Assembly: GCA_041538025.1 (NCBI GenBank)
Contig: JBGOEV010000002.1
Coordinates: 1 to 64,000 of the forward strand
Source of the DNA: Thermosaccharophagus gerlachensis
GTDB lineage: Bacteria > Armatimonadota > Fervidibacteria > Fervidibacterales > Thermosaccharophagaceae
DNA: 64,000 nucleotides
Direction of reading: 5' to 3'
The translations under genes were made by a program, and so were the position numbers. Below the pieces are notes generated by a model. The model did no database searches, was not told the origin of the DNA, and worked only from the letters and a program-made list of their open reading frames with translations. Positions 1 through 8,308 of this stretch are shown here, in pieces; the stretch's first letter is position 1, and each line of letters begins with the position of its first letter.

Positions 1-2
1 AA

Positions 3-143
3 AAGATTGTTGAGACTAATATGGATGAGCATCCTCGGCTTAAAGGGAGGCTTAGGAAGGGGTATATTGGTCTACAAAATCATGGCTCAAGGGTTGAGTT
101 CCGTAACATACGCATCAAAGTGTTGAAGGAAGGGAAGGAGTAA
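3..143 (+). CDS. C-terminal end of a DUF1080 (3-keto-disaccharide hydrolase-like) protein, partial
   Basis: The window opens inside a reading frame that runs without a stop from base 3 to a TAA at 141-143 (46 codons). The tail contains YIGLQNHGSRVEFRNI, which matches the closing beta-strands of the DUF1080 / 3-keto-disaccharide hydrolase fold, a concanavalin-like jelly roll common in secreted proteins of Armatimonadota, Planctomycetota and Bacteroidota. Only the last strands are visible, so signal peptide and active site cannot be judged. The next gene starts about 50 bases downstream on the same strand and may be co-transcribed. Confidence 0.7.
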   Translation, partial: KIVETNMDEHPRLKGRLRKGYIGLQNHGSRVEFRNIRIKVLKEGKE

Positions 144-193
144 GCGAGCATTGATTAGAGGGATTTAAGACCTCTCTGGGAGGTGAGTGAGTG

Positions 194-1267
194 ATGTTCC
201 AAAGAAAAATGTCAAGGCGTGAGTTCATTGCAGATGCAATGGCGTTTGGTGCTTTAGCTGCAGGTAGCACTTTGTTTGCTGGTGACCAGAAACTCGCAAA
301 GAGAGTGCTTGGCAGGACGAAGTTGGAGGTGACCGTTGTATCCTTTGGTGGGTTGCGCCTTGAAAATCCGGATGTCTTAAGCATGGCTATTGATAGGGGC
401 ATAAATTTGATACACACATCGCCCGGATATGCTGGTGGCAGGAGCATAAGAGCGTTTGGTGAAGTTATGAAGACAAAGCGAGATAAGGTCTTCCTTGCCC
501 TCAAAGAGTGGCCAGGCAATATTGATGGCTCATTGAAAATACTCAACACAGACTATGTTGATATCCTGCTACCGCAGATTGATAGACCTGAACAGGTGAA
601 AGACGAAAGGATGCTTGAAGGTTTTGAGAGACTTAAGAAGGCTGGCAAGATTCGCTTTACAGGCTTTGCGTGTCACACCAACATACCTGCAGTTATGGAG
701 GCAGCGATTGAACTGGGTTTCCATGACGTCATGCTCATCTCATACAACATAGGGAATCAAAACCAACTTGACCCGTTGATTGAGAGGGCTGTAAAGAAAG
801 GCATAGGCATAATGGCTATGAAGTCAACCGGTGGGTTGAAGCGTGGTGATGAACAAGCGTTTGTGGCTGGACTTAAATGGCTCTTGAGGAACAAGGGTGT
901 GCATACATTGCTCATCGGCATGACCACTTTTGGAGAAGTTGAATGCAACTTAAGGGTTGGAAGCGGTGAGCTGGAGAAAGCAGAAGCGGAGCTTTTAAGG
1001 AAGTATCTTCCAATTGCTTCAGCGTCCTTGTGTGCCAGTTGTGGTTTGTGTGATGTTTGCCCTAAGGGTGTGAAGGTAGCTGAAATAATGCGATGCTATG
1101 AGTATGTGCGTCGTGGAGATCTTGATGTTGCAAAAGAGGCATATGCAGACCTTCGTGAAGGCGCACCTTACATGAGCTGTGATAATTGCGGTAGATGCGA
1201 GCTCTCCTGCCCGAAGGGGTTGCCGATTGTGAAAAGGCTACGTGAGGTGCATTCGCTTCTTGCGTGA
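194..1267 (+). CDS. Tat-exported aldo/keto reductase-like protein with C-terminal 4Fe-4S motifs
   Basis: The N-terminus carries a twin-arginine motif (SRREFIADA) followed by a small hydrophobic segment ending near GSTLFAG, so export by the Tat pathway is likely. Residues about 35-260 form an aldo/keto reductase TIM barrel. The C-terminus has two cysteine clusters, CASCGLCDVCPKG and SCDNCGRCELSCPKG, typical of a 2x[4Fe-4S] ferredoxin-like tail in the predicted-oxidoreductase branch of the family. The usual catalytic Asp position reads INLIHTSPGY (His instead of Asp), and the usual His after DYVD reads ILLPQID, so the tetrad is altered while Tyr and Lys appear kept. ATG 194 is preferred over GTG 191 because GGGAGGTGA lies about 7 bases upstream. 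Substrate unknown. Confidence 0.85.
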   Translation: MFQRKMSRREFIADAMAFGALAAGSTLFAGDQKLAKRVLGRTKLEVTVVSFGGLRLENPDVLSMAIDRGINLIHTSPGYAGGRSIRAFGEVMKTKRDKVFLALKEWPGNIDGSLKILNTDYVDILLPQIDRPEQVKDERMLEGFERLKKAGKIRFTGFACHTNIPAVMEAAIELGFHDVMLISYNIGNQNQLDPLIERAVKKGIGIMAMKSTGGLKRGDEQAFVAGLKWLLRNKGVHTLLIGMTTFGEVECNLRVGSGELEKAEAELLRKYLPIASASLCASCGLCDVCPKGVKVAEIMRCYEYVRRGDLDVAKEAYADLREGAPYMSCDNCGRCELSCPKGLPIVKRLREVHSLLA

Positions 1268-1415
1268 TGGGTTTACTTAAGCCTCAAAGCATCTGATGGC
1301 AGTGAGTAAAAAGCATATTCTCGCCTGCGCCGTAAGCGAATCTATGGAAGTGAGGGAGCAAGTTATCTCTGTAGGGAAGTAGCTGCATGCATAGCCTTCA
1401 CCTCATAGAAGGAGC

Positions 1416-2120
1416 ATGGGAGAAGTCATAGTAGCTGGCATTGACGTTCATGCAAGTGATAGGAAACCATTTTTTGTAGCTGTTCTCCGCCTCTGTAGTT
1501 GTGGGGCTGTTTACCTCCAGCGTGTTGAACGCCTAAAGGGGATAGCTCAAGTAGTTGAGTTGATGCTTGAGAGCAGAGCTGTAGCTGTTGGGATAGATGC
1601 GCCACAACCCCCGAACACTACATATGCAGGTTCACCCGAAATTGCAATTACCGAAGATGCGTTTGCATCTGGTGGCATGAGAGCTTGTGAGAGGGAATTG
1701 CTACAGAAGTATGGCATAAGGTGTTTCCCAACCACGCCGACAACATTCACTTCGTTCAAAAAGCTCATCTTGGTAGGGTGGCGGCTTTACTTTGCGTTGA
1801 TGCGAAGCGGGTTTAAAGTCGCTGTAAAGGGAAAAAGGCGAAGGCGGTGCTTGATTGAAGTTTATCCACATGCCACCTTCGTGCTCCTCTCGGAGAAGAA
1901 ACTTGCCTCAAAGAATAAGCTGCTTGGGCGGGCACAGAGGTTCGCTATACTCAGACAATACATTGATGCTCTGGATAGTTTTTTCAATGGCAGGTTGCCA
2001 AGTGCTGATGAACTTGATGCTGTTGCTGCAGCTCTCACCGCATGCTTCTGGTGGCATGATAGGTGCGAAGCTCTCGGAGGATGTGATAGCAAAGGCTGCT
2101 TGTTTGTTCCCAAAAGGTGA
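1416..2120 (+). CDS. DUF429 family protein (predicted RNase H-like fold)
   Basis: A 234-residue protein with an N-terminal strand containing VAGIDVHA and a second acidic strand VAVGIDAPQPP, the pattern of DUF429 proteins, which are predicted to have an RNase H-like nuclease fold. The middle contains REL(L)QKYGIRCFPTTP and LIEVYPHATF, also typical of the family, and the C-terminus has DELDAVAAALTA, where the Asp would complete an acidic site. No biochemical function is established for the family. GAAGGAGC sits just before ATG 1416. It stands alone between the reductase and the signalling genes, with a gap of about 150 bases upstream in which I see no clear element. Confidence 0.75.
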   Translation: MGEVIVAGIDVHASDRKPFFVAVLRLCSCGAVYLQRVERLKGIAQVVELMLESRAVAVGIDAPQPPNTTYAGSPEIAITEDAFASGGMRACERELLQKYGIRCFPTTPTTFTSFKKLILVGWRLYFALMRSGFKVAVKGKRRRRCLIEVYPHATFVLLSEKKLASKNKLLGRAQRFAILRQYIDALDSFFNGRLPSADELDAVAAALTACFWWHDRCEALGGCDSKGCLFVPKR

Positions 2121-2203
2121 ACAGGGTGCTGAAGGTTTTGGTAGTGGCTAATTTGTTGCGGTATATGTAATGCTGGAAAAGCAAGCTGATGAGGGGAGTT
2201 CAT

Positions 2204-3712
2204 ATGGACATCAAAGAGGCAAAAAGAGTGCTATGGACTGACAGCACAGAAGGGTCTAAGCACTATGAGGGGCAGCTCGCTGTTTTCGTTGGCGATGACG
2301 AAGATATAGCCTCCACATGCTTGAAAATACTTGAAAGGTTTGGTTTTACAGTGTGCCATTGTTTGAAGGAAGAAGAAGCCTTAAGCCTGTTGGAGGGAAG
2401 AGATGTAAAACTTCTTGTAATAAATCCGTGCCAGCCAGATGAGAAAGTTTTGGAGTTGCTCAAGGTTGTAAAAGAACAAGATCCACTCCTTACAGCACTC
2501 TTGATTGTGAGGGAAGCAACGCACGAGTTCGTTTTAAAGATGTTGCGTGTTGGTTGTGATGGTTTGGTTTATGGTGAGTTCTCCCCGGAGGAGTTCTATG
2601 CTGTATTAAGCGAGGCACTTGAGAAAAGCGCACTGCGTCGTGATTTGAGCAGGATACATTTGTTATACCGACTGAGCCAGCTTATGACCTCAACATTTGA
2701 CCTTGAGAAGTTCCTTCCGGCTGTGCTTGATATAGCCGTCTCAGAACTGCGAGCGAGTAGCGGTTCAATAATGCTGCATGATGAAGCAACTAATGAGTTA
2801 GTCATAGCTGCTATTCATGGGTTGAAAAAGGAATTGTTAGGTAGACGCCAAAGTGTAAACGAAGGCATAGCTGGGTTAGTTGCAAGACGCCTTAAGCCAG
2901 TTATCATCTCACCTGGGGTAAACCCAGAACCACAAGTTCTGTCCATGCTCAAGCGTAAGGAAATAGTCTCATCTATATCCTTCCCAATGATCTGTGAAGG
3001 GCGCTTAGTTGGTGTGCTTAATGTCAACAGCGTTAAAGGTGATGTGATCTTTGGTAAGGAGGACCTTGAACTACTTTCGGTGTTGTGCACACAAGCAGCT
3101 GCTGTGATAGCAAATATTCAACTGCACGAGAAAGTGCACAAAAGTCATTTGGGTGCTATCATGGCACTTGCACGAGCGATTGAGGCAAGGGACCCTTACA
3201 CAAAAGGGCATTCCGAGAAAGTCTCAAAGTATATCGTTGAGTTTTGTGAGGTCTTAGAAGTAAGTGTAGAGGATAGGGAAGCATTGCGAGTAGCTGGATT
3301 GCTCCACGATGTTGGTAAGATAGGCATACCAGATAGCGTGCTTTTGAAGCCGGGGAAGCTAACTGAGGAAGAATATGAGCTGATAAAGCGTCACCCCATC
3401 ATAAGTTCCTCAATCATTGAGCAAGTTCCCTTCCCTTGGGATATACGCAGAGCCGTTTATCACCATCACGAACGCTGGGATGGGAAAGGCTATCCAAGTG
3501 GTCTTAAAGGCGAGGAGATACCTTTCTCATCTCGTGTCATTGCAGTGGCGGATACATTTGATGCTCTAACATCGGATAGAGCATACCGAAGAGCTATGAG
3601 TGGTGACCAAGCGCTTATGTTGATAGAAGAGGTAGCAGGTTCGCAGCTTGATCCAGAACTTTCAAAAGCCTTTGTATCTATGATGCGCTCCAAGAAGGTT
3701 ATCCGTAGCTAA
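2204..3712 (+). CDS. HD-GYP domain phosphodiesterase with degenerate receiver and GAF domain
   Basis: Domain order: receiver-like domain (about residues 15-135), GAF domain (about 150-305), HD-GYP domain (about 315-500). The HD-GYP part holds LLHDVGKIGIPD, KRHP, HHHERWDGKGYP and VADTFDALTSDRAYR, so metal ligands and the GYP motif are intact; the family hydrolyses cyclic di-GMP. The receiver is degenerate: the phospho-acceptor strand reads LLVINPCQP (Asn where Asp is expected), and the conserved Lys position near GLVYGEFS is lost. It is therefore probably not phosphorylated itself. An intact stand-alone receiver follows at 3885. An upstream in-frame ATG at 2189 exists, but ATG 2204 follows GAGGGGAG at good spacing. 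Confidence 0.88.
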   Translation: MDIKEAKRVLWTDSTEGSKHYEGQLAVFVGDDEDIASTCLKILERFGFTVCHCLKEEEALSLLEGRDVKLLVINPCQPDEKVLELLKVVKEQDPLLTALLIVREATHEFVLKMLRVGCDGLVYGEFSPEEFYAVLSEALEKSALRRDLSRIHLLYRLSQLMTSTFDLEKFLPAVLDIAVSELRASSGSIMLHDEATNELVIAAIHGLKKELLGRRQSVNEGIAGLVARRLKPVIISPGVNPEPQVLSMLKRKEIVSSISFPMICEGRLVGVLNVNSVKGDVIFGKEDLELLSVLCTQAAAVIANIQLHEKVHKSHLGAIMALARAIEARDPYTKGHSEKVSKYIVEFCEVLEVSVEDREALRVAGLLHDVGKIGIPDSVLLKPGKLTEEEYELIKRHPIISSSIIEQVPFPWDIRRAVYHHHERWDGKGYPSGLKGEEIPFSSRVIAVADTFDALTSDRAYRRAMSGDQALMLIEEVAGSQLDPELSKAFVSMMRSKKVIRS

Positions 3713-3884
3713 GGGTGTGTTGCTAAAGTAGTGAAGCTATCTCTTCCGAAAACGTAAGTCAATGCTTCGGCGAAGGTTGGAGGCAGTTTTGGACTTCGTG
3801 TCATGTCAAAATCGGGATAACGACGCAAAATTGTATCTAAGACAAGGGTGGCATTAAATAGTCTCCCAAAACGAGGGTTGACGT

Positions 3885-4259
3885 ATGGCAAAGAAAATAC
3901 TCATAGCCGATGATGAAGTTCTTGTGCGTCAAGTTATCAAACAAGTTTTGCAGAGCGAAGGCTATGATGTTATTGAAGCAAAGGATGGCAAGGAAGCAGT
4001 TGAACTCGTCAGGAATGAAAAACCAGATTTACTCATCATAGATGTGCGTATGCCTGTAATGGATGGTATGCAGGCATGCCGAATCATACGCGAGTTTGAT
4101 GAACCTATAAGGAGCATCCCGATCATAATTCTTACAGCCATTGATACAGTGCTCGGAAGACGCTTGAGTGCCGAGCTCGGTATTGAGATGTATCTCACGA
4201 AGCCTATAAGCCTGAAGGAACTGCGTCAGAGAGTGAAAGAGCTGATTGGTCCTCCATAA
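3885..4259 (+). CDS. Stand-alone CheY-like response regulator receiver
   Basis: A 124-residue single receiver domain. The acidic pair (IADDEV near residue 9), the phospho-acceptor strand LLIIDVRMPVMDG, the Thr strand IPIIILTA and the Lys strand MYLTKPIS are all canonical, so it should accept phosphate from a histidine kinase. There is no output domain and no kinase in the window. It lies about 170 bases after the HD-GYP protein whose own receiver is degenerate, which suggests (inference) that the two act in one pathway, with this protein supplying the phosphorylation-dependent input. A GAGGG box precedes the ATG. Confidence 0.9.
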   Translation: MAKKILIADDEVLVRQVIKQVLQSEGYDVIEAKDGKEAVELVRNEKPDLLIIDVRMPVMDGMQACRIIREFDEPIRSIPIIILTAIDTVLGRRLSAELGIEMYLTKPISLKELRQRVKELIGPP

Positions 4260-4341
4260 TGGCAGTGGCGATTTCCCAAACACTGGATTGTGATGTAACT
4301 TCTTGTTGGTTGAGTGCTTATTGGAGAGGTGATAAGGTAGC

Positions 4342-5265
4342 GTGATTGACATCTCAAGGAAACGCCAAACATTGCGAGTAGCTACCGCGGAAGCGTTTGT
4401 AAAAGTTTCTGCTACCGCTGTTGAGAAAGTCATGGCGGGCAAGCTCCCGAAAGGGGACGCTCTTTCGGTTGCAAAGGTAGCTGCCATTCAAGGTGCAAAG
4501 ATGACAAGCACACTTATACCGTATTGTCATCCTGTCAGAGTCACTCATGTTGATGTTCACTTTGAGCAAACCGATAGTGGCATAAGGGTGGTGGCGACTG
4601 CGTCGGTGATAGACCGCACTGGCGCTGAAATGGAAGCACTCACCGCAGCAGCGATTGCAGCGCTAACACTTTACGATATGTTGAAGCCGGTAGAAAAGGA
4701 CATTGAGATATGTTCTCTGAAGCTGCTGAGCAAGAGTGGCGGTATGAGTGATTTCGCTGAGCCATTATGTGAACAGCTGAAGGCTGGAGTGATTGTCATA
4801 TCTGACAGTGCGTATCGTGGTGAACGCCATGATACATCGGGCGTTGAGATAGTGAGAAGGCTTTCGGAGCTTGGGATAAATGTTGTCCATTACTCTGTGC
4901 TACCAGATGATGAGGAGCGTATAGCCAACGAGCTTAAGCGCCTCTGCGATGTTGAGGGGCTTGATCTTATTTTCACCACTGGTGGCACTGGTGTGGGTCC
5001 AAGGGATAGAACACCTGAGGCAACTGCTAAGGTGCTTGAGAGGGAGCTTGAAGGTGTAGCTGAGGCAATGCGTTCTTTCGGTGGCGAGAGAACACCTTTG
5101 GCAGCCCTCTCAAGGGCTAAAGCAGGGGTGAGAGGCTCAACGCTTATTATCAACCTCCCGGGGAGCAAAAGAGCCGTCAGCGAATCGCTTGATGCTCTCC
5201 TTCCATGGTTGTTTCATGCAATACCGATGCTTAAGGGGGAAAGCTCAAAAATCCACACGCATTGA
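4342..5265 (+). CDS. moaC: Bifunctional molybdenum cofactor protein: MoaC fused to MogA/MoaB
   Basis: Residues about 1-140 are MoaC (cyclic pyranopterin monophosphate synthase): KMTSTLIPYCHPV and DMLKPVEKDIEI carry the active-site segments. Residues about 150-300 are a MogA/MoaB-type molybdopterin adenylyltransferase domain, with TTGGTGVGPRDRTPEAT and LPGSKRAVSESL. MoaC works early in molybdenum cofactor synthesis, MogA late (adenylation of molybdopterin), so one chain holds two non-consecutive steps. Such MoaC-MogA fusions are known in several bacteria. The start is GTG 4342, placed after GGAGAGGTGATAAG and matching the MoaC N-terminus. No other moa or moe gene is in the window. Confidence 0.92.
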   Translation: MIDISRKRQTLRVATAEAFVKVSATAVEKVMAGKLPKGDALSVAKVAAIQGAKMTSTLIPYCHPVRVTHVDVHFEQTDSGIRVVATASVIDRTGAEMEALTAAAIAALTLYDMLKPVEKDIEICSLKLLSKSGGMSDFAEPLCEQLKAGVIVISDSAYRGERHDTSGVEIVRRLSELGINVVHYSVLPDDEERIANELKRLCDVEGLDLIFTTGGTGVGPRDRTPEATAKVLERELEGVAEAMRSFGGERTPLAALSRAKAGVRGSTLIINLPGSKRAVSESLDALLPWLFHAIPMLKGESSKIHTH

Positions 5266-5344
5266 TGAGGCTGCTTCGTCTTCATGACAGTGCTTCAGGG
5301 CACACAGATTAGGTGATCAAGTTGAAGTTACTGGAGTGAAGGCA

Positions 5345-5833
5345 ATGGAGCTAACAGTGAGCACATTTGTTAAAGCGCCAGTTGAAATAGTCTTTGAAGT
5401 GTTAAGGGATGTTGAGAGTTACCCGAAGATATTCGCTTATGTTAAGGAGTTGCATGTCCTGTGGAGTTCCGAGGATGGGAACGAGCTAATCGTGGATATA
5501 CTTGAAGACATGTTTGGTTTTCTAAAGTGGGTGCGCTCAAAGTTCATTTTCAAGCCACCATCTTGGATAGAGATAAGACAGCTATCAGGACCGTTCAGGA
5601 GGGCTGTTGGATGGTTTGAAATAAAGCGTGAAGGTGATGGGACATTGTTAAAGCATGGTGCAATCATAGAAGCGCGTGGTCTCGTCAAAGCATTCGGGAT
5701 GCTTATGTTGGAAAGCGGGGAAGCAGAGGCAAGGATGAGGAAGGAAGTAGCTGCGATAAAGAAGCATGCCGAGATGCTCGCCAAAACATACAAGGGGGAA
5801 AGCAAAAGATGCGTGAGCAAGAGAGGAAGGTGA
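5345..5833 (+). CDS. START/SRPBCC superfamily protein (RatA/coenzyme Q-binding-like)
   Basis: About 162 residues with the N-terminal pattern VSTFVKAPVEIVFEVLRDVESYPKI in pieces recognisable as a polyketide cyclase/SRPBCC fold: APVE...VF.VL.D.ESYP. The fold binds hydrophobic ligands; relatives include RatA and coenzyme Q-binding COQ10-like proteins. The C-terminal third is a long basic helix (EAEARMRKEVAAIKKHAEML) that closes the ligand pocket in this fold. ATG 5345 is chosen because GGAG lies 9 bases upstream; GTG 5336 is an in-frame alternative. Its last 25 bases overlap the start of the MazG-like gene, so the two are translationally coupled. The ligand cannot be told from sequence. Confidence 0.72.
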   Translation: MELTVSTFVKAPVEIVFEVLRDVESYPKIFAYVKELHVLWSSEDGNELIVDILEDMFGFLKWVRSKFIFKPPSWIEIRQLSGPFRRAVGWFEIKREGDGTLLKHGAIIEARGLVKAFGMLMLESGEAEARMRKEVAAIKKHAEMLAKTYKGESKRCVSKRGR

Positions 5834-6120
5834 GCATTGGCGAATTCCAGAAAATCATAGCCAACGCTTACTTTGAGAGAGATAGCAAGAGAGGCGTTTA
5901 TGCTACATTCATGTGGTTCGTTGAGGAGGTTGGTGAGCTGGCTCGAGCAATAAAGCATGCTGAGGAAGACAAACTGAAAGAAGAGTTTGCGGATGTGTTA
6001 GCATGGCTTGTGAGCCTCGCAACGCTTCTTGGGGTGGATATGGAAGAAGCAGCGATGCGGTATGTGAATGGCTGTCCAAAATGTGGTAGCATTCCATGCA
6101 TATGCCCTATGCGGATGTAG
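5809..6120 (+). CDS. MazG-like nucleotide pyrophosphohydrolase with C-terminal Cys motif
   Basis: A 103-residue all-helical protein with the MazG signature: EEVGELARAI and, further on, EEFADVLAWLVSLA, giving the EExxE and ExxD magnesium ligands. The family hydrolyses nucleoside triphosphates to monophosphate and pyrophosphate, usually as house-cleaning. After the core the chain adds a small cysteine cluster, NGCPKCGSIPCIC (Cys-x2-Cys-x4-Cys-x-Cys), which could bind zinc. The start overlaps the previous gene by 25 bases. The CIRCE operator of groES lies about 50 bases after the stop. Confidence 0.85.
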   Translation: MREQERKVSIGEFQKIIANAYFERDSKRGVYATFMWFVEEVGELARAIKHAEEDKLKEEFADVLAWLVSLATLLGVDMEEAAMRYVNGCPKCGSIPCICPMRM

Positions 6121-6149
6121 GAATGCCAAACGCACTTAAGAGGGCGCGC

Positions 6150-6155
6150 TATAAT
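6150..6155 (+). promoter_or_regulatory. Probable -10 box of the groESL promoter
   Basis: TATAAT lies 13 bases before the CIRCE operator. This puts the expected transcription start at about 6162, just before the operator, which is the usual arrangement. I see no good -35 hexamer 16-18 bases upstream. Confidence 0.55.
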
Positions 6156-6168
6156 GAGTATCATGGTG

Positions 6169-6195
6169 TTAGCACTCTCAGTTGAAGAGTGCTAA
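6169..6195 (+). promoter_or_regulatory. CIRCE operator (HrcA binding site) before groESL
   Basis: TTAGCACTC, nine spacer bases, then GAGTGCTAA: both arms match the consensus exactly. HrcA binds this inverted repeat and represses chaperonin genes until heat or misfolded protein titrates GroEL away. No hrcA gene is in the window, so it must lie elsewhere. The second copy of control sometimes seen before groEL is absent from the gap at 6551-6664. Confidence 0.97.
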
Positions 6196-6256
6196 CGACC
6201 AATGTTTTTAGGGACTTAGCAGGTAGTGGGGGATGGAGCTAAAAGGGGTGAGGAAC

Positions 6257-6550
6257 ATGAGGGTGCGTCCTCTTGATAACAGGGTTTTAGTAAAGCCAAT
6301 TGAGCAGGAAGAGAAAACAGCAGGAGGTATTATACTCCCTGATACTGCAAAAGAGAAACCGCAAGAGGGAGTGGTTGTAGCGGTTGGTGAAGGGCGTTTG
6401 CTTAAGAACGGTGAGCGTCAACCTATGAGCGTTAAAGTTAACGATGTGGTTATCTTCTCAAAGTATGCGGGGACAGAGATAAAAATCGGTGGTGAGGATT
6501 ACATCATCCTTGACGAGGATTCAATTCTCGCTATTAAAGAGAGCGAATAA
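6257..6550 (+). CDS. groES: Co-chaperonin GroES
   Basis: A 97-residue protein starting MRVRPLDNRVLVKP, the standard GroES opening. It contains the mobile-loop region EEKTAGGIILPDTA, which docks onto GroEL, and the closing YIILDEDSILAI. As a heptameric lid it caps the GroEL chamber in the cytoplasm. An in-frame ATG at 6233 would add eight residues, but ATG 6257 gives the family's usual N-terminus and has GGGGTGAGG just upstream. Controlled by the CIRCE element at 6169-6195 and co-transcribed with groEL 115 bases downstream. Confidence 0.97.
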   Translation: MRVRPLDNRVLVKPIEQEEKTAGGIILPDTAKEKPQEGVVVAVGEGRLLKNGERQPMSVKVNDVVIFSKYAGTEIKIGGEDYIILDEDSILAIKESE

Positions 6551-6664
6551 GACAGCGTTATCTCTTGCCCTTCTACAAGTTAACGAAGTGTGCTTGCATA
6601 ACAGCTTGAAAAAAACCGCTTGCATACTCTGGAACTGCTAAGAAACATCAGGAGGTGATATTGG

Positions 6665-8308
6665 ATGGCGAAGGAACTGTTGTTCAATGAAGAAGCAAGA
6701 AGGGCTCTATTGCGTGGTGCTAATATGGTTGCTGATGCTGTCAAGATCACACTTGGACCAAAGGGGCGCAATGTCATACTTGATAAGCGTTTCGGCTCAC
6801 CGTCCGTGACAAAGGATGGTGTAACGGTGGCGAAGGAGATTGACCTTGTGAATCACTTTGAGAATCTGGGTGCACAGCTTGTGCGAGAGGTCGCATCAAA
6901 GACGAACGATGTTGCTGGCGATGGAACAACAACGGCAACCGTTCTTGCGCAGGCAATGCTTGCTGAGGGCATGAAGAATGTGGCTGCTGGAGCGAACCCA
7001 ATGGCGCTCAAACGCGGTATAGATAAGGCTGTGAAGAGGGCGGTAGAGAAACTAAAGGAACTGGCTATTGAGGTTAGGTCAAAAGAGGATATTGAGCATG
7101 TGGCAGCTATAGCTGGGAATGACCCCGAGATAGGTAAGCACATCGCAGATGCAATGGATAAGGTTGGAAAGGATGGAGTGATAACGATTGAAGAAGGACG
7201 AGGGATGGAAACTACAGTTGAAGTTGTTGAGGGCTTGCAGTTTGATAAGGGTTACCTTTCACCTTACTTCATCACCGATGTAGAGAGGGTTGAGTGCGTG
7301 CTCGAACAGCCATACATATTGCTCTACGAGAAGAAGATAAGTTCGGCTCTTGACCTAATACCAGTCCTTGAAAGGGTTGTGCAAGCAGGGAAGCCATTGC
7401 TTATCATCGCCGAGGATGTTGAAGGGGAAGCGCTTGCTGTGCTTGTTGTTAACAGGCTGAGGGGTGTTCTTCAGTGCTGTGCTGTTAAAGCACCCGGCTT
7501 TGGCGAGAGGCGTAAAGCTATGATGGAAGATATCGCCATCCTCACAGGTGGCACGTTTATCTCGGAGGACCTTGGCATAAAACTTGAAAATGTAACACTT
7601 GACATGCTTGGGCAGGCTGAAAAGGTTGTTGTAACGAAGGACACCACAACAATCGTAGGTGGCAAGGGGAGCAAGGAGAGGATAGCTGGTAGAATCGCTC
7701 AAATAAAGAAGCAGATTGAAGAGACAGAGTCCGATTATGACCGTGAGAAGTTGCAGGAAAGGTTGGCGAAGCTTGCTGGGGGAGTTGCTCAGATCAAGGT
7801 TGGTGCGCCAACAGAAACGGAGATGAAGGAGAAGAAGCATCGTTATGAGGATGCGTTGAATGCGACTAAGGCTGCTGTGGAAGAAGGGATTGTCTCTGGT
7901 GGTGGTGTGACATATGTGCACTTGATACCTGTCCTTGAGGAGCTTGAGAAGGAAATTGAGGACCAAGATGAGCGCACAGGTGTTGCGATAGTCAAGAAGG
8001 CGCTTGAAGCACCATTGCGTCAGATAGCGGAGAATGCAGGTTGGGAAGGCTCAGTTGTGGTTCAGCGCGTCCGCTCGTTTGAACCGAAGGTTGAAAATGG
8101 CAACATCCACTACATCGGCTTTGATGCACTTAGAGAGGAGTTTGTTGATATGGTTGAAGCTGGGATAGTTGACCCGGTGAAAGTTGTGCGCTCAGCGCTT
8201 GAGAATGCAGCCAGCATCGCTGGCATGCTTCTTACAACTGAAGCACTCGTCGCTGAAAAGCCAAAGGAGGAGAAGGAAACAACACCACCTCATTCGCATG
8301 AGTTCTAA
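6665..8308 (+). CDS. groEL: Chaperonin GroEL (60 kDa)
   Basis: Full-length 547-residue GroEL. It shows the ATP-binding loop TLGPKGRNV, the catalytic segment VAGDGTTTATVLA, and GGVAQIKVGAPTE in the intermediate domain. The protein folds client chains inside a double heptameric ring. GGAGGTGATATTGG precedes the ATG. Most GroEL proteins end in Gly-Gly-Met repeats that line the chamber floor; this one instead ends with a charged stretch and PPHSHEF, so the tail is of a different kind. It is the second gene of the CIRCE-controlled operon and ends 60 bases before the convergent sigma factor gene. Confidence 0.98.
   Translation: MAKELLFNEEARRALLRGANMVADAVKITLGPKGRNVILDKRFGSPSVTKDGVTVAKEIDLVNHFENLGAQLVREVASKTNDVAGDGTTTATVLAQAMLAEGMKNVAAGANPMALKRGIDKAVKRAVEKLKELAIEVRSKEDIEHVAAIAGNDPEIGKHIADAMDKVGKDGVITIEEGRGMETTVEVVEGLQFDKGYLSPYFITDVERVECVLEQPYILLYEKKISSALDLIPVLERVVQAGKPLLIIAEDVEGEALAVLVVNRLRGVLQCCAVKAPGFGERRKAMMEDIAILTGGTFISEDLGIKLENVTLDMLGQAEKVVVTKDTTTIVGGKGSKERIAGRIAQIKKQIEETESDYDREKLQERLAKLAGGVAQIKVGAPTETEMKEKKHRYEDALNATKAAVEEGIVSGGGVTYVHLIPVLEELEKEIEDQDERTGVAIVKKALEAPLRQIAENAGWEGSVVVQRVRSFEPKVENGNIHYIGFDALREEFVDMVEAGIVDPVKVVRSALENAASIAGMLLTTEALVAEKPKEEKETTPPHSHEF

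Noticed and set aside
3831..3859. Promoter TTGTAT-17-TTAAAT before the stand-alone receiver
   Set aside because: Spacing is right but both boxes match the consensus poorly; likely by chance in AT-rich gap sequence.
4029..4487. 152-codon minus-strand ORF over the receiver and moaC start
   Set aside because: Antisense shadow of two well-supported genes, with no ribosome site or family match.
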